Shown piece by piece: positions 8,788 to 16,933 of a stretch of 64,000 nt of DNA (position 1 is its first letter; every line of letters begins with the position of its first letter). The notes under the pieces are model-generated. The model searched no databases, had not been told where the DNA came from, and saw only the letters and a list, made by a program, of their open reading frames with translations. The stretch lies in contig NZ_JBGGWE010000008.1 in the NCBI RefSeq assembly GCF_041321095.1, positions 186,001 through 250,000 on the forward strand, written 5' to 3'. The translations under genes were made by a program, and so were the position numbers. The DNA comes from Fibrella arboris (lineage in GTDB: Bacteria > Bacteroidota > Bacteroidia > Cytophagales > Spirosomataceae).

Positions 8788-9171
8788 TTGCGTGACCCCG
8801 CCAGGCTCTTGGGTTCAATCGCTTTCCCCCATTTAGTGAACGAATTGGTTATTTCGTATACCGATGCTCTGATAAACATTGCAGAGCAGGCAAGGTTATA
8901 CTATCAATTAGTTCCACTGAGTTTCTTCTCCGCCCTCGCTGATTGCCAAGCTGTCGGTCTGGCTATCTCGCAACCTACAGCGCCCATGATCCGTGTTGAT
9001 CTGCAACATAATGACCTGGTACGGGCTCGCTATCGTACTGATTGCCAGGCGCTCGCGGAACGAATAACGGCCCTGCAATTCAGACAGGAGCAACTCTCCC
9101 AAAGACTAATGGCTTTGATAGAGGTCAACAAGTCAATCGCTACTCGTTGCCACCAGCTTCTGTCAACCTAG
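8788..9171 (+). CDS. Possible small helical protein, unknown
   Basis: An open frame of up to 127 codons with only TTG/GTG starts until Met67, so the true start is uncertain. The C-terminal 60 residues (from MIRVDLQHNDLVRARYRTDC) read as a long amphipathic helix with regular Leu, Gln and Glu, as in a coiled coil or a helical bundle. It fills an otherwise empty 600 bp next to a response regulator and a histidine kinase, so a small signalling partner is possible. I do not recognise a family. It could also be a chance frame. Confidence 0.35.
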   Translation: MRDPARLLGSIAFPHLVNELVISYTDALINIAEQARLYYQLVPLSFFSALADCQAVGLAISQPTAPMIRVDLQHNDLVRARYRTDCQALAERITALQFRQEQLSQRLMALIEVNKSIATRCHQLLST

Positions 9172-9302
9172 CCCACTCCAACTCCAGGCCAGCTTGTAGT
9201 TTACATAGCTCACCAGGCTGCCTTGATCGGAAAAAGGGAGTCTGCAAGCTGACCCACTTCGTTTTGCCTGCCTGCAGGCGGGGCGTCCTGGTTAGACTGA
9301 AA

Positions 9303-9725
9303 TCAGGGCTGAGGCATTGTAACCACCTGGTACCAGTACTGCTGCAACTGGGTGGTGTAGTGCTTCCACTCCGAAAGCGTGAAAGGCTTGGTGGTAAAGG
9401 CGTTAGCCCCCCGGAAATAAGCCTCATCGATCGTCGGCTGATCGGCACCAGCCGACAGCATAATGACGGGTATCAACCGGCCCTGGGGATGTTTGCGAAG
9501 CAGGGTTAGAAAATCAAGCCCTGTCCTGTCCTCCTGCAGATCAACATCCAGCAAAATCAAGCACGGTCCGCGCCCCTCCAGATTGTCCAGGTAGGTCACG
9601 GCTTGATCAAAGTGGTTGACGGCCATGAAACTGGCTTCGGGAAAGGCCGTAGCGGCCGCTCGATTTATAATCTCGGCAATAGTAGGATCATCGTCGATGA
9701 TAAGAACAGGAAAGCGGGCCGTCAT
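9303..9725 (-). CDS. Single-domain response regulator
   Basis: A 140-residue receiver domain with no output domain. The phosphorylation site is Asp60 (LILLDVDL), with acidic pocket Asp11-13, Ser91 in MLSAG and Lys113 in TTKPF, so it should accept phosphate. The tail (LSEWKHYTTQLQQYWYQVV) resembles that of Rcp1-like regulators paired with phytochrome-type kinases and recurs in the regulator at 14672-15181. It follows the PAS histidine kinase on the same strand by 57 bp and is most likely its phosphoacceptor, passing phosphate on or competing for it. Confidence 0.9.
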   Translation of the reverse strand: MTARFPVLIIDDDPTIAEIINRAAATAFPEASFMAVNHFDQAVTYLDNLEGRGPCLILLDVDLQEDRTGLDFLTLLRKHPQGRLIPVIMLSAGADQPTIDEAYFRGANAFTTKPFTLSEWKHYTTQLQQYWYQVVTMPQP

Positions 9726-9782
9726 TGGGGGTGCGTTAGCTGGGTAATGAGCTTGTTGATCACTAATCGAGGTAACAATACT

Positions 9783-11834
9783 TCATGCCGGCAGGTATAC
9801 GCTAAAGGTAGCTCCCTGACCAGGCTGACTACTCGCCGTGATAGCCCCCCCGTGATTGGCCGCTACTTTTTCACAGATGGCCAGGCCAATACCCGTACCA
9901 GCGTAGTGATTCTTGCCATGCAGACGCTGAAATACCTGAAAAATACGATCCAGATACTTTGGATCGAAGCCAATACCATTATCCCGCACATCAATTCGGT
10001 GGTAGACGTCGGCTGAACGAATTAAGTTGACCGCTGGTGGTAGTGAGCCAACAGTCAGTAACCGAGAACTCACCCAGACTTGAGGCGCCATGCCAGCCTG
10101 GCGAAACTTTAGTGCGTTGCTCAATAGGTTCTGAAATACCTGCTTCAGTTGGGTCGCATCGCCCATCACTGTGGGGAGTGGGGCGATCGTTACAACGGCT
10201 TTTGTCTCCTCGATCAACATGTCTAGGTCAAGAAGTACTTGGTCAGCAACCGCGTTGAGGGATACAGGCGTCCTATTTTCCTGCTGAACAGCAATGCGCG
10301 AATAGGCCAGCAGATCCCGGATCAAAATGGACATCCGACTGGCGGCGTCCTGCATGCGTTTAAGGTAATCAACACCCTCCCCCAGGTCCTCGGCGTGTTG
10401 ATCCCACAGCAGTTTACCAAACGACTCAATTTTGCGTAGTGGTTCCTGTAAATCATGACTGGCTACGTAGGCAAACTGCTGAAGATTCTCATTGGAGCGA
10501 CTAAGCAGGCGATTCGACTCGTTAAGCTCCCGATTGGTCGCTGCCATTTCGTCGTAGCTGGCCAGCAGTTCCTCATTGGTCGCCGTTAACTCTTCATTAG
10601 CCCCATCCAACTCTTCGGTCCGATCCTGAACTTGCTGCTCCAGGGCCAGCTGAAGCCGACGCTCCTCGGTAATATCGCGCATACTACCTATCATTTTCAG
10701 GGGCTTACCCTGCTCATCGAAATACATTTTAGCTTGTGCTCGAACCAGGCGTTCTTTGTGGGTCTGCTGGGTCACAATCGTATATTCCTCATCCAATAAA
10801 CCGCCAGAATCAGGAGTAGAAGCCCGCAAAACCGCCTCTTCGATTCGGTGGCGGTCCCGTTCATGGATGGGGTTATAGACAATGGCCATCTCAATATAAT
10901 CCTGCTTAAACTCAAAGAGCTGTTTGAGTCGTTCAGAATACGTGATAACGCCCGTTGTCATGTCCAACTGCCAGGCGCCTATGTCGGCCATCGCCATGGC
11001 GCCCTGCAACTGCTCCTCACTTTCCACAATCCGTCGCAGGTTGGCTACCTGATCGGTAATATCAGCAGCGACCTGGATCATGCCGACTACCCGTCCATCT
11101 TCCCAGAGAGGCCTGTAAGACACTCGATAATAAAAGTTCTGCAAAATGCCCGATCGACGGTGAGAAACCAACACCTCATCCTGATCGATAGTGATGCCCT
11201 CGCGGTATACCCGCAGCACTTGCTGCCAGGCAAATTGACCGTCGAGTTCGGGCATGACGGCCAGTAGCGGCTGACCAATCACCTCTTCTCCCCGGTTCAT
11301 ATACAGGAGCATGGCCTGATTGACGTGGGCGATCCGAAAATCGTCCCCCAACAGTACCAACGTGGCGGCTGGAGTTTGTTGTACGATACTGCTGGATCGA
11401 GCTTCGCTTTGTTGCAGCTGCTGATGAGCCTGCATCTGCTCGGTCACTTCCTGAGCTACCCCCGCGAATCGGTAAACCTCACCGGTAGCGCTAAAATAAC
11501 CCCGTCCATGAAATCGGACCCAGCGCAAGACGCCATCTGTAGCACCCAGCGTGCGGTAGGTGACATCGTATGTCCCGCCAGAGTCAGGGTTCATGGCCCA
11601 TCGAACGGCCTGATCAACGCGGCTCACATCATCGGGGTGAATGAATTGAATCGCCTGATCGTAAGGCAATGACCCATTGGTTGCCATTCCGAATAACTGA
11701 CGGCATCGGTCGTCCCAATTGATCTGGTAAGTGACAGGATCCATTTCCCAAACGCCCAATCCAGCCGCCTGGAGCGCAAAGTCGATATCGAGACGGTCAG
11801 TTAACGCTGTCGGTTGGATAGGTTGGTCGCTCAT
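9783..11834 (-). CDS. Multi-PAS sensor histidine kinase
   Basis: A 683-residue kinase starting at ATG 11834 (MSDQPIQPTALTDR). Three PAS/PAC units cover about residues 15-400 (PAC-like ends near VLRWVRFHGRGYF, FYYRVSYRPLWEDGRVVG and KMIGSMRDITEERR). A coiled coil at about 395-450 follows (QDRTEELDGANEELTATN), then HisKA with phospho-His460 in YVASHDLQEPLRKI, and a HATPase domain with DNGIGFD and GTGIGLAICEKV. There are no transmembrane segments, so it is a cytoplasmic sensor, similar in layout to bacteriophytochrome-type kinases but without a GAF/PHY module. Its ligand or cofactor is unknown. It is probably cotranscribed with the downstream receiver gene. Confidence 0.93.
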   Translation of the reverse strand: MSDQPIQPTALTDRLDIDFALQAAGLGVWEMDPVTYQINWDDRCRQLFGMATNGSLPYDQAIQFIHPDDVSRVDQAVRWAMNPDSGGTYDVTYRTLGATDGVLRWVRFHGRGYFSATGEVYRFAGVAQEVTEQMQAHQQLQQSEARSSSIVQQTPAATLVLLGDDFRIAHVNQAMLLYMNRGEEVIGQPLLAVMPELDGQFAWQQVLRVYREGITIDQDEVLVSHRRSGILQNFYYRVSYRPLWEDGRVVGMIQVAADITDQVANLRRIVESEEQLQGAMAMADIGAWQLDMTTGVITYSERLKQLFEFKQDYIEMAIVYNPIHERDRHRIEEAVLRASTPDSGGLLDEEYTIVTQQTHKERLVRAQAKMYFDEQGKPLKMIGSMRDITEERRLQLALEQQVQDRTEELDGANEELTATNEELLASYDEMAATNRELNESNRLLSRSNENLQQFAYVASHDLQEPLRKIESFGKLLWDQHAEDLGEGVDYLKRMQDAASRMSILIRDLLAYSRIAVQQENRTPVSLNAVADQVLLDLDMLIEETKAVVTIAPLPTVMGDATQLKQVFQNLLSNALKFRQAGMAPQVWVSSRLLTVGSLPPAVNLIRSADVYHRIDVRDNGIGFDPKYLDRIFQVFQRLHGKNHYAGTGIGLAICEKVAANHGGAITASSQPGQGATFSVYLPA

Positions 11835-12103
11835 CGCTGGAAAAAAGAACAGATGTGTAAACGAATTAAGGATCAATTCGTCATATAATCAAGGAGCCAC
11901 TGGCGCTTGACCAGGGGGCAACGTGACTAACCAGGTCAGGGGCAAAATGGGGGCTTAAGCGGGCCGAAAAAGCGGGCGACCCAGCCACATACCGAGATAA
12001 GGGCAACTGAGGCGTACCCAGTTGGGCGGCAGAAGCCTGCCTAGAAACGCCAAAACCCGCTTTATGGGCGGGCTGGCGATCGGGTAAAGAATACTTTATT
12101 CGG
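11835..12103. other. Gap between histidine kinase start and tRNA 3' end
   Basis: About 270 bp with no gene. It must hold the kinase promoter, though I see no exact TAnnTTTG match, and the tRNA terminator described separately. Confidence 0.5.
12052..12072 (-). terminator. Terminator of tRNA-Met
   Basis: On the minus strand, CCCGC and GCGGG (plus positions 12068-12072 and 12056-12060) form a short GC stem with a 7-base loop, followed by TTTT. It lies about 30 bp after the tRNA 3' end. Confidence 0.6.
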
Positions 12104-12177
12104 TAGCGGGGAGCAGGATCGAACTGCCGACCTTAGGGTTATGAATCCTACGCTCTAACCATCTGAGCTACCCCGCC
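12104..12177 (-). tRNA. tRNA-Met (anticodon CAT)
   Basis: Read on the minus strand, the 74-base sequence folds as a cloverleaf: acceptor GGCGGGG with CCCCGCT (one G-U pair), D arm GCTC/GAGC, anticodon loop TTCATAA, and T arm GGCAG/CTGCT with loop TTCGATC. The anticodon CAT suits elongator Met; a tRNA-Ile2 read through lysidine cannot be ruled out, and the acceptor does not resemble initiator tRNA. The top anticodon-stem pair next to the loop is an A-C mismatch. CCA is not encoded. The flanking promoter and terminator indicate a single-gene transcript. Confidence 0.92.
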
Positions 12178-12188
12178 GAATTGTCCTG

Positions 12189-12196
12189 CAAAAGTA
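12189..12196 (-). promoter_or_regulatory. TAnnTTTG promoter element of tRNA-Met
   Basis: TACTTTTG on the minus strand, exact consensus, 11 bp before the tRNA 5' end, with a TTGT about 23 bp further upstream as a weak -33 element. Confidence 0.6.
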
Positions 12197-12372
12197 CGGA
12201 AATTCTTTTTCGAGACAACGGGGAAGCCCTTGTATTTAGCCTTTTTTTTACGTTACATTGCTAAAACTCTATGGATCATCCATCGGTCTGGCACTTTTTT
12301 TACCTGATAAGCGGCTGATCAATAAGAGTATCGAAAAGAAATTCAGTATCACGTTTTACGTCGTTCACCCTC

Positions 12373-12765
12373 ATGGAGAAATTTAAATTTGTGACCGAAT
12401 ATGAGCTTCGGGCCTCTCCAAAAGTGCTTTTTCCCTACATCAGTAGCGCCTCAGGTCTATCGCAGTGGTTTGCCGCCAAGGTCAATACCCTGCCAGAACA
12501 TAAATATGACTTTATCTGGGATGACGAAAGCCATCCTGCCCGCCAAACATCGCTCCGTCAAAATAAGAGCGTCCGCTTCGAGTTTCTGAATACCGGTGAG
12601 AATGGCCACGATAGCAATTATGTCGATTTCAGGGTCGACGTCAGTGAATTGACCCAGGCAACGTACCTGCGCATTACCGACTATTCAACCAATACCGATG
12701 AAGATGATCTACAGGATATGTGGGATGGTATGGTGCATAAACTGAAAGAAATTGTCGGCTCCTGA
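12373..12765 (+). CDS. START-like/AHSA1-type domain protein
   Basis: A 130-residue protein with an SRPBCC-type (START-like) fold: it begins KFKFVTEYELRASPKVLFPY, then ASGLSQWFA, then an acidic beta segment, and ends in a long helix (DLQDMWDGMVHKLKEIVG). Bacteroidota carry a conserved short family with this exact pattern; its ligand is unknown. The protein is acidic and cytoplasmic, with no signal peptide. The start ATG at 12373 agrees with the family N-terminus. It precedes the LptF/LptG permease by 132 bp on the same strand; this pairing is, as far as I recall, frequent in the phylum, but a functional link is unproven. Confidence 0.85.
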   Translation: MEKFKFVTEYELRASPKVLFPYISSASGLSQWFAAKVNTLPEHKYDFIWDDESHPARQTSLRQNKSVRFEFLNTGENGHDSNYVDFRVDVSELTQATYLRITDYSTNTDEDDLQDMWDGMVHKLKEIVGS

Positions 12766-12897
12766 ACGAGCTGCCTGGCCAACTGGCTCGTTAAAAAAGC
12801 ATAAGCCAGCATGGATCGTGAACAATGACGGGCGTCGCCAACGTTACTAGTGCTGGGCTACCTGGCTCGTTTTCCATCGTGAGTCCATTCTCAGTTC

Positions 12898-14376
12898 GTG
12901 AAAAAGATTGATAAACTCGTTCTGAAGTCATTCTTCGGACCCTTCTTTCTGACCTTAGCCGTCGTCATTTTTATTTTTCTGATGCGGCTACTGATGCTGT
13001 ATATAGAAGAATTTGTCTCGAAAGACATCACACTGGCTACGTTTGGCCGATTGCTCTACTTTTTCGCCGTCTTAACCGTACCCACCGCACTGCCACTGGC
13101 CGTACTGTTGTCGTCATTGATGACCTTCGGTAATCTGGGTGAGTTCTTCGAGCTAACCGCCATGAAAAGTGCGGGTATTTCACTCACCCGTGCGCTGCGT
13201 CCATTGCTGGTACTGGCCGTGCTGTTTATGGGCTTTTCCTTCTGGTTCAACAACAAGGTGGCTCCCTGGGCCAATTTAAAGGCATATAGCCTGTTATACG
13301 ATATCAAGACTGCCAAGGCAGCACTGAACCTGAAAGAGGGGATTTTTTATAATGACCTGCCCGGCTACAGTATCAAGGTCGACAAAAAGCAGGGAGATTC
13401 ACTGACCAACCTGGTTATTTATAAGAATAGTACGTCAGGTATTGAGTCGGGCAACCGCGAGATTATTCTGGCTAAGTCGGGGCGGATGTATACTGATCCA
13501 AGCCGGTCGTACCTGGTCTTTGAGCTGACCAACGGGAACGACTACCAGGAATATACGGACGGTCGTACTGCCGTGACCTACACCGGTGGCGGTACCGTGC
13601 GGCCGACGCAGTTTATGCGTAATGGCTTCAAACACTATAAGCTGGTGATTAGTCTGGAATCGTTTGGTTTGCACCGGACAGACGAGCAGCAGTTTGAGTA
13701 TCATCCCTATATGAAGACGCTGACGGAGCTGACTTCCATTGCGGATTCGTTGACCAGGGAGGCAAAAAGAGCCAGTTTAAGTGTCGCGAGCTCATCCCGA
13801 AATTATTACACCTACCAGTTCAAAGCTGACGCTGTGCTTCAGGCAAAAAAGGTAACGGAGGGTGCATGGATTGATACGTTGCTGGCGCGTCCGCTCCGTA
13901 GGTCTAACCCGGTTGAGGTAGAACAGCAGGCACTTTCACAGGCACAAAGTATGCTATCATACGCCCAATCGAACATTCTGTATCTGGCCGAGAAGGAGAA
14001 AAGCTCCTACGCTTATGATCTGGAGAGCCACCACAAGTTTACGCAGGCAGTCTCTGTCTTTATCATGTTCCTGATTGGGGCGCCGCTGGGGGCAATCATT
14101 CGCAAGGGTGGCTTCGGGTTGCCCGTGCTGGTATCGATCATCTTCTTTATCGTGTTGTATGTGCTGACGCTGCTGGGCGATAAATTTGCGAAAGATGGCG
14201 CCTGGCCCGTAGTGCTGGGGGCCTGGATGGCTAATATAGTGTTACTCCCTGTTGGTCTGTACCTGCTACGCCAGGCCCGTCTCGACTCTCGCTTGTTTGA
14301 CAAGGACGCCTACCTGATCGCATGGACTAAGCTAAAGGCCCGTTTTAAAAAAGAGGCAGCCCCGCAGGTAGCCTAG
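12898..14376 (+). CDS. LptF/LptG-family permease (lipopolysaccharide export)
   Basis: A 492-residue inner-membrane protein of the YjgP/YjgQ family. In the Lpt pathway two such subunits work with the LptB ATPase to pull lipopolysaccharide from the inner membrane. It has the expected plan: three N-terminal membrane segments (about 13-35, 55-80, 100-125), a large periplasmic domain (about 130-370), and three C-terminal membrane segments (about 385-470). The start is GTG 12898, giving the family-like MKKIDKLVLKSFFGPFF. Residues 320-375 form an extra helical, Gln/Ala-rich stretch. LptB and a second permease are not in the window, so F versus G cannot be told. Confidence 0.92.
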   Translation: MKKIDKLVLKSFFGPFFLTLAVVIFIFLMRLLMLYIEEFVSKDITLATFGRLLYFFAVLTVPTALPLAVLLSSLMTFGNLGEFFELTAMKSAGISLTRALRPLLVLAVLFMGFSFWFNNKVAPWANLKAYSLLYDIKTAKAALNLKEGIFYNDLPGYSIKVDKKQGDSLTNLVIYKNSTSGIESGNREIILAKSGRMYTDPSRSYLVFELTNGNDYQEYTDGRTAVTYTGGGTVRPTQFMRNGFKHYKLVISLESFGLHRTDEQQFEYHPYMKTLTELTSIADSLTREAKRASLSVASSSRNYYTYQFKADAVLQAKKVTEGAWIDTLLARPLRRSNPVEVEQQALSQAQSMLSYAQSNILYLAEKEKSSYAYDLESHHKFTQAVSVFIMFLIGAPLGAIIRKGGFGLPVLVSIIFFIVLYVLTLLGDKFAKDGAWPVVLGAWMANIVLLPVGLYLLRQARLDSRLFDKDAYLIAWTKLKARFKKEAAPQVA

Positions 14377-14388
14377 GTACGTTCTGAC

Positions 14389-14439
14389 TGGCACTGCCAA
14401 CTGGCCAGACGTACCCAGCGTACTCAGTTGGCAGTGCCA
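14389..14439 (+). terminator. Long inverted repeat after the LptF/LptG gene
   Basis: Arms 14389-14403 and 14425-14439 are perfect 15-bp inverted repeats around a 21-base loop. No T tract follows, so it may act as a transcript-end stabiliser instead of a classic terminator. The remaining 230 bp up to the response regulator shows nothing recognisable. Confidence 0.55.
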
Positions 14440-14671
14440 CACCGTGATGATCAGGACTCTATTCCCAGGCACCTTGTTGGTCCAAAAGAAGGATTGTACG
14501 ACTTGTCTTCGAGCCGTTCTGTAATATTAGTCAACAAATTCAGTTGGTTAACTAGGGTTTTATATAGCAAAACACCGTAATGTGCTGATTAGTAGGGTAG
14601 AAGTGTTGAAGGGCCGATGCATAAGTTTTACTGGTTGGTTCGTGCACATAACCAGCAATAGGCTATTTTAG

Positions 14672-15181
14672 ATGCTTATTGGTTCACCCATGAATAGTAT
14701 GACCTACGCACATGACAACGAAACGATCAGAACAAACTTTAAACGCGCCCGTATTCTGGTCGTCGAGGACAATGATGATTACTGGGTCCTCATCCAACGC
14801 GCCATGCTTCAGGTGATACCGGAGGTTGTACCGCTCAGAGCTGCGAATCGCAAGCAAGCCCACGATTTATTGATTGACTGGTCGCGAGACGAATGGGAGA
14901 TGCCAAAACTAGTGTTGCTCGACCTGTACTTACCCGAACGGGATCAGGGCTGGCAAGTGTTGGCGGACATCAAAAACTTAATAGCCCCCTGCAATCAGGT
15001 TCCGGTGGTGGTGTTGAGCAGCTCCAATATGCCGGCAGATATTACGGAATCATACCGGCGTGGTAGCTCGTCGTATCTGGTCAAACCTACCGTGTTTTCC
15101 GAATGGCTGGAGTACTTCAAGCAACTACGGATATACTGGTGGGAAACGGTTACGCTTCCCCCCATGCGTCTTGCCTTCTAA
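14672..15181 (+). CDS. Single-domain response regulator
   Basis: A receiver-only protein of up to 169 residues. Key positions counted from the first ATG: Glu32-Asp33 acidic pair, phospho-Asp84 (LVLLDLYLP), Ser116 (VLSSS) and Lys138 (LVKPT). ATG codons at 14672, 14690 and 14699 are all possible starts, because the receiver begins only at about residue 26. The tail FSEWLEYFKQLRIYWWETV parallels the regulator at 9303-9725, so the two are paralogs. No kinase is adjacent; it converges with the LytTR protein gene, leaving a 7-bp gap. Confidence 0.88.
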   Translation: MLIGSPMNSMTYAHDNETIRTNFKRARILVVEDNDDYWVLIQRAMLQVIPEVVPLRAANRKQAHDLLIDWSRDEWEMPKLVLLDLYLPERDQGWQVLADIKNLIAPCNQVPVVVLSSSNMPADITESYRRGSSSYLVKPTVFSEWLEYFKQLRIYWWETVTLPPMRLAF

Positions 15182-15188
15182 CGGCTGC

Positions 15189-16007
15189 TTAAACGGCTAC
15201 AGGTAAAGCAGCTGTTCTGAGCCAGAATTGACAAATTCTGTCAACGGTCGGCGCTATTGGTGCCAGGTTGTCAGGTAACGAGATGACCGAATTGGCGCGA
15301 CGGCGGTAGCCAGTTGTAATGGCCTCGTCGTTTGGAGGTACGACAAGCACAATCGGGATCTGGCCGAAATCCTCGTGCTGTTTCAATTTTTCCAACGTAT
15401 TCAACCGCTCAAGCGTCAGGGTTCTGGCGTCGAGAATAATCAAAGCAGGCAGCTCATCGGCCGATAATAAGCTCAGAACTCTTGGCAGGTGGCTGCTTTG
15501 ACTCATCGTATGTAGTATATACTGCGGCCACCGCGATTCGAGCGACCATTTTATCGACTGAGTGCTGCTTTCTTCAGTAATTAAAAGTACCGGCCGAGAC
15601 GTCGTAACGAGTGCTGGCCCCTCCGGCGGCAGTGGCGGGGCGATTGGCTGTTCCAGTGGTATATCTGCCACTGAGGTATCACTGCCCGGCGAAAGATAAG
15701 GCTGAAGGGCAGTCACCACTTCGCGCCACCGTCGGCGGCTAACAGGCAAGACAATACCCCCTTCTAATTCGACGCTGCCAGCCATGCGCTGCCGGGGGGG
15801 CTGCTGAAGCTTTTCAACGCAGGCCGGATTGACAAGCGCAGTTTTATGTACCCGTACGAACTCGGTAAGTTGGGTTTCTAGGTAACTGATGGGTTTGGCC
15901 AGCATCTTTTTCTCGCCGTTCCGGAAATAAAGCCAGGTGTAATTGTTTGCACCTGCCAAGTAGGCGATTAGGGCCGGGTGTCGGATAGCTGGTTTTACAA
16001 CGCTCAT
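15189..16007 (-). CDS. LytTR DNA-binding domain fused to a C-terminal degenerate receiver
   Basis: A 272-residue protein with domains in reverse of the usual order. Residues 10-105 form a LytTR domain (NNYTWLYFRNGEKKM, EFVRVHKTALVN, VLPVSRRRW), which binds DNA direct repeats in the family. A Pro-rich linker (106-136) leads to a receiver-like domain (138-266). That domain keeps Asp193 (LIILDAR), but the acidic pair is Glu145-Glu146, the Ser/Thr switch position is Val, and the conserved Lys is Leu244, so normal phosphorylation is doubtful. Its end (ICQFWLRTAALP) resembles the tails of the two single-domain regulators nearby. The start overlaps the upstream glycosyltransferase gene by 164 bp. 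Confidence 0.85.
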   Translation of the reverse strand: MSVVKPAIRHPALIAYLAGANNYTWLYFRNGEKKMLAKPISYLETQLTEFVRVHKTALVNPACVEKLQQPPRQRMAGSVELEGGIVLPVSRRRWREVVTALQPYLSPGSDTSVADIPLEQPIAPPLPPEGPALVTTSRPVLLITEESSTQSIKWSLESRWPQYILHTMSQSSHLPRVLSLLSADELPALIILDARTLTLERLNTLEKLKQHEDFGQIPIVLVVPPNDEAITTGYRRRANSVISLPDNLAPIAPTVDRICQFWLRTAALPVAV

Positions 16008-16668
16008 AGGTTGAATTGAAATAAGTTGGTAAGCCGATAAGAAGGGTTACTAGTAATTTCGAGATGGTGATCCGAATGCTGGATAGCCAGGATGACCGCC
16101 TGGCCGGATAAACCACTACCGCATCGGGACAGGAGGTAACGGGGATGCCTGCTTTGGCGAGTTTCTGTAGCCAGTTTAACTCATGACTTTTCTTACGATC
16201 CAGCCATTCATCGAACCCACCGATCTCCTCCAGCAAACTGCGTCGACAGAATAGATTGGCCCCCGTTGTGTTCGTGACTGGCTGACTGGGCAACGGAACC
16301 TGAATACGACCAACCACCACCTGAGCGCCACTGTGGAACATAGGCAGGGCCGTTGTGAGCCAAAGCGGCTGAGGAATACAGTCCTCGCGCGTGAAAGCAA
16401 TAAAAAGACTACTGGCCAATCGCCAGCCACGGTTACAAGCCGCCGCTGCATTTCGATTGCGCCGCTGACTGACGTACCGGATAGATAAGCCCGTCTGGAA
16501 AGTTATTTCTCGGGTTAGGGCAGCCGTTGCACGGTCATTCATCTGATCAACTACAATGACTTCGAACTGACTGAGCGACAGCTTCTGCTGAGAAAGGGCC
16601 AGTAAACAGTCCCGAAGCATTGCCTGATCAAGGCAAGTAGGTATCACAACGGTAACAAGGGGATTCAT
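15844..16668 (-). CDS. Glycosyltransferase family 2, with an out-of-frame tail over the LytTR gene
   Basis: A 274-residue GT-A-fold enzyme that would move a sugar from a nucleotide donor. The N-terminus LVTVVIPTCLDQ, the VIVVDQMND strand, the FTREDCIPQP metal-site region and EIGGFDEWLDRK are typical of GT2. Homology ends near residue 220 (LLIGLPTYFNS). Residues 221-274 are read from the same DNA as the first 54 codons of the LytTR gene in another frame and look compositionally random (many Pro, Arg, Cys). Either the tail is a real overlap, or an ancestral stop was lost or shifted. Acceptor and pathway are unknown. Confidence 0.75.
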   Translation of the reverse strand: MNPLVTVVIPTCLDQAMLRDCLLALSQQKLSLSQFEVIVVDQMNDRATAALTREITFQTGLSIRYVSQRRNRNAAAACNRGWRLASSLFIAFTREDCIPQPLWLTTALPMFHSGAQVVVGRIQVPLPSQPVTNTTGANLFCRRSLLEEIGGFDEWLDRKKSHELNWLQKLAKAGIPVTSCPDAVVVYPARRSSWLSSIRITISKLLVTLLIGLPTYFNSTYERCKTSYPTPGPNRLLGRCKQLHLALFPERREKDAGQTHQLPRNPTYRVRTGT

Positions 16669-16860
16669 CTATCATCGATCGGCAGTTTAGTATTGGAGAA
16701 GGCTGCTTAGTCAAGTAACGATATAGAGTGACTATGCATAGCATTCAGCACAAATGAATGAGGGAACGGTGTTAAATAGCCTTTTTCGCCACTAAATGGT
16801 ATTAATAGTGAGAAAACGGCCCCCCGTTCATAAACTAACTACTGCCTTTTTCCCGGCTAG

Positions 16861-16890
16861 GAATAAAAAAAGCCAGACTGACGCCTGGCT
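16861..16890 (-). terminator. Terminator of bioB
   Basis: On the minus strand AGCCAG and CTGGCT pair around an 8-base loop, followed by a run of T (plus positions 16864-16870). It lies about 45 bp after the bioB stop. The other 170 bp of this gap show nothing else. Confidence 0.8.
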
Positions 16891-16933
16891 AAAAGGGAGA
16901 ATACCTGTGTTTAGATAACCGCTTAATAAATAA

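Noticed and set aside
12104..12177. tRNA-linked integration site
   Set aside because: No partial copy of the tRNA 3' end and no integrase were found on either side.
14389..14439. Attachment site or insertion-sequence end
   Set aside because: The inverted repeat is a simple stem next to a gene end, with no direct repeats or transposase.
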